From Tardiphaga sp. P9-11 (GTDB lineage Bacteria; Pseudomonadota; Alphaproteobacteria; Rhizobiales; Xanthobacteraceae), in the NCBI RefSeq assembly GCF_008329525.1, contig NZ_NPKQ01000007.1, forward strand, positions 1 through 64,000: a DNA stretch of 64,000 bases. Reading direction: 5' to 3'. A program made the position numbers and the translations under genes. The number at the start of each line of letters is the position of its first letter. The stretch's first letter is position 1. Positions 62,597-64,000 of this stretch are shown piece by piece. Below the pieces are notes generated by a model. The model searched no databases. It was given only the letters and a program-made list of their open reading frames with translations, and was not told where the DNA came from.

Positions 62597-63496
62597 ATGC
62601 CCCCAGTTTTGCCCCATGTTGCGTTCGTCGGCTTGGGGCGCATGGGGCGCGGCATGGCCGGCCGTTATCTCGACGCTGGCTTCACCACTGCCGTCTGGAA
62701 TCGCAGCAAGGCTAAGGCAGAAGACCTGATCGCACGCGGTGCGCGCTGGGCAACCTCGCCGTCGGACGCCGCAGCTGGCGCCGACGCCATCGTTACAATG
62801 GTCGCCGACGACGAGGCTTCCCGGGATGTATGGCTTGGCCGCGATGGGGCCGGACAGACGGCGAAGCAGGGCGCATTGGCGATTGAATGTTCGACGGTGT
62901 CGCACCAGCATGCACTCGACCTTGCCAAGGCACTGCAAACGCGTGGGCTGATTTATATTGATTGCCCGGTCACCGGCCTGCCGGATGCGGCCGCGAGCGG
63001 CAAGCTCACGCTGCTGGTCGGCGCGGATGCCGCTGATCTGGAAAAGGCCCGGCCGTTCCTGGCGCCGATCGGATCGACAATCCGGCACTTCGGCCCCGTC
63101 GGATCGGGCACGGTCTACAAGCTGATTAATAACCTGATGGGCGCGATCCATATCGCCGGGCTCGCCGAAGGTCTGGCCATCGCAGAACATGCCGGGCTGG
63201 ATATGAAGCTGGTTCTGGAGTCCATCGCGAGTGGCGTCGCGGCAAGCCCACAGGTCCTGCGACATGCGCCGCGCATGGTGACGCGCGATTATTCAGGTGC
63301 ATCCTTCACCGCTGCGCTGCGCCATAAGGATGCGGCCTATGCGGTGAAATTGGCGGAGCAGCTTTTGCAGGCGAGGCCCCTCGTCGGCGCCGCGGCCGTT
63401 GAAGCCTATGAAAAGGCGAAGGCTTTTGCGCCCGACGATGACGAAGCCAAAATGATCGAACTCATCTCGCAACCGAGAGACGGCAGAGCAAGCTAA
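62597..63496 (+). CDS. 3-hydroxyisobutyrate dehydrogenase-like NAD(P)-binding oxidoreductase
   Basis: This 299-residue enzyme of the beta-hydroxyacid dehydrogenase family has the Rossmann motif GLGRMGRGMA near residue 12, the substrate-binding segment DCPVTGLPDAAASGKL near 128, and the catalytic Lys in GTVYKLINNLMGA near 178. Substrates are 3-hydroxyacids or related compounds; relatives include glyoxylate reductases. It begins 3 bp after the prfB stop, so it is co-transcribed. The identity of the substrate is not clear. Confidence 0.9.
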   Translation: MPPVLPHVAFVGLGRMGRGMAGRYLDAGFTTAVWNRSKAKAEDLIARGARWATSPSDAAAGADAIVTMVADDEASRDVWLGRDGAGQTAKQGALAIECSTVSHQHALDLAKALQTRGLIYIDCPVTGLPDAAASGKLTLLVGADAADLEKARPFLAPIGSTIRHFGPVGSGTVYKLINNLMGAIHIAGLAEGLAIAEHAGLDMKLVLESIASGVAASPQVLRHAPRMVTRDYSGASFTAALRHKDAAYAVKLAEQLLQARPLVGAAAVEAYEKAKAFAPDDDEAKMIELISQPRDGRAS

Positions 63497-63660
63497 GCGC
63501 CTGCCAAAAGTCTGCGGCGTCTTGAAACAGTCGCGTCGCTGCGTGTCCGCTTCCGTTCTTCCTGCCACCCGATATCATCCCTAGGTCGGAACTCAGTGTC
63601 CGGCGCTGGCTTATCCCGATGCCGCATATCGCGGTGTCACGAATTCAATGGGTGTGGGGC

Positions 63661-64000
63661 ATGAAGAAGATCATTCCAATTCTTGCTGTTGGCGTTGCAT
63701 TGATGCTGGGCGGCTGCGGCCGCGATCCCGGACCGGCAGGTCCGAAGGGCGAGACCGGCGCCCAGGGGCCGGCCGGTCCGCAGGGCGCGCAAGGCGTTCA
63801 GGGCATTCCCGGCGCGCAGGGACAGGCGGGTGCACAGGGACCCCAAGGTCCGCAGGGCACGCCCGGCGCCAAGGGTGACAAGGGCGATGCGGCACCGGTC
63901 AGCTTCCGCGCGGTGCAGGCCGATGGCGCGATCAGCTGTGAGGCGACGGAGACGCTGGTGTCCGTTGTCTGCCCGAACGGCGGCGCACCGGACGGCACCA
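63661..64000 (+). CDS. Collagen-like repeat lipoprotein (partial, cut by window end)
   Basis: The open frame runs off the window end. It starts with a lipoprotein signal ([19 protein letters not shown], Cys 19), then 18 uninterrupted Gly-X-Y triplets from residue 24 to 77 (such as [12 protein letters not shown]). A globular part containing two Cys follows. The triplets can form a collagen-type triple helix on the cell surface. Function is unknown. The frame is missed by ORF tools that require a stop codon inside the window. Confidence 0.8.
   Translation, partial: MKKIIPILAVGVALMLGGCGRDPGPAGPKGETGAQGPAGPQGAQGVQGIPGAQGQAGAQGPQGPQGTPGAKGDKGDAAPVSFRAVQADGAISCEATETLVSVVCPNGGAPDGT

Noticed and set aside
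63648-63878. Arg-rich frame overlapping the collagen-like gene
   Set aside because: It is a frame-shifted reading of the Gly-X-Y repeat codons; the frame from 63661 has the lipoprotein signal and triplets.
1-64000. CRISPR arrays, tRNA or rRNA genes, prophage genes
   Set aside because: No regularly spaced repeats, no cloverleaf with CCA-end pattern, and no phage structural or integrase genes were recognised; sensitive tools could still find a missed small RNA.

Overview
The window looks like chromosomal DNA of an alphaproteobacterium of the Bradyrhizobium/Rhodopseudomonas/Afipia/Tardiphaga group. Signs of this are the high GC coding style, the rhizobial families BA14K, DUF1236, DUF6894, DUF2155 and NDUFA12, a class II (B12-dependent) ribonucleotide reductase, an RNase E with a very large insertion, and intergenic palindromic repeats of the type common in that family. 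The species cannot be fixed from the sequence alone. No rRNA, tRNA, CRISPR array, prophage or intact insertion sequence was seen.

Layout. 1-405: remnant of an IS21-like end running into a short unknown ORF. 1062-9125: nrdJ, an EamA permease, a GAF histidine kinase, a BA14K protein and the complex I accessory protein NDUFA12. 9130-19068: catabolic and accessory genes, namely a divergent pair of DJ-1/PfpI genes, aspA, a TRAP transporter with its own aroQ copy and GntR regulator, and an SDR-esterase-GFA operon. 19294-22254: DUF2155 protein, a Liv-type binding protein and aat. 22541-33731: type II NADH dehydrogenase, a DASS anion transporter, a uracil catabolism cluster (upp, DUF1688/urc4, GTP cyclohydrolase II-like urc1), a cyclic-nucleotide-binding protein, a metallophosphoesterase and three overlapping two-component signalling genes. 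33841-36239: aroQ-accB-accC. 36532-49747: DUF1236, DUF6894, PQQ dehydrogenase, CDF transporter, DsbA, diguanylate cyclase, patatin lipoprotein, an OmpR/EnvZ-type pair, a DUF3313 lipoprotein and an M48 protease. 49859-53146: aminotransferase-bioY and a DctA-type symporter. 53434-64000: rne, amiC, mrcA, prfB (with a programmed +1 frameshift), a 3-hydroxyisobutyrate dehydrogenase-like gene and the start of a collagen-like lipoprotein.

A set of housekeeping genes (NDUFA12, DUF2155, aat, accC, accB, aroQ, dsbA, M48 protease) appears in a consistent order but is split by accessory blocks. The accessory blocks carry mostly uptake and catabolism functions: C4-dicarboxylate, quinate-like, amino-acid and pyrimidine use. 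The most notable item is the uracil catabolism (URC-type) cluster. Its pathway is known mainly from yeast, and here it has a 5' leader that can fold into mutually exclusive hairpins. Other points worth a second look are two small ORFs, a histidine-rich insertion in RNase E, repeated motifs in the rne and mrcA leaders, and a perfect 28-bp palindrome inside an intergenic repeat.
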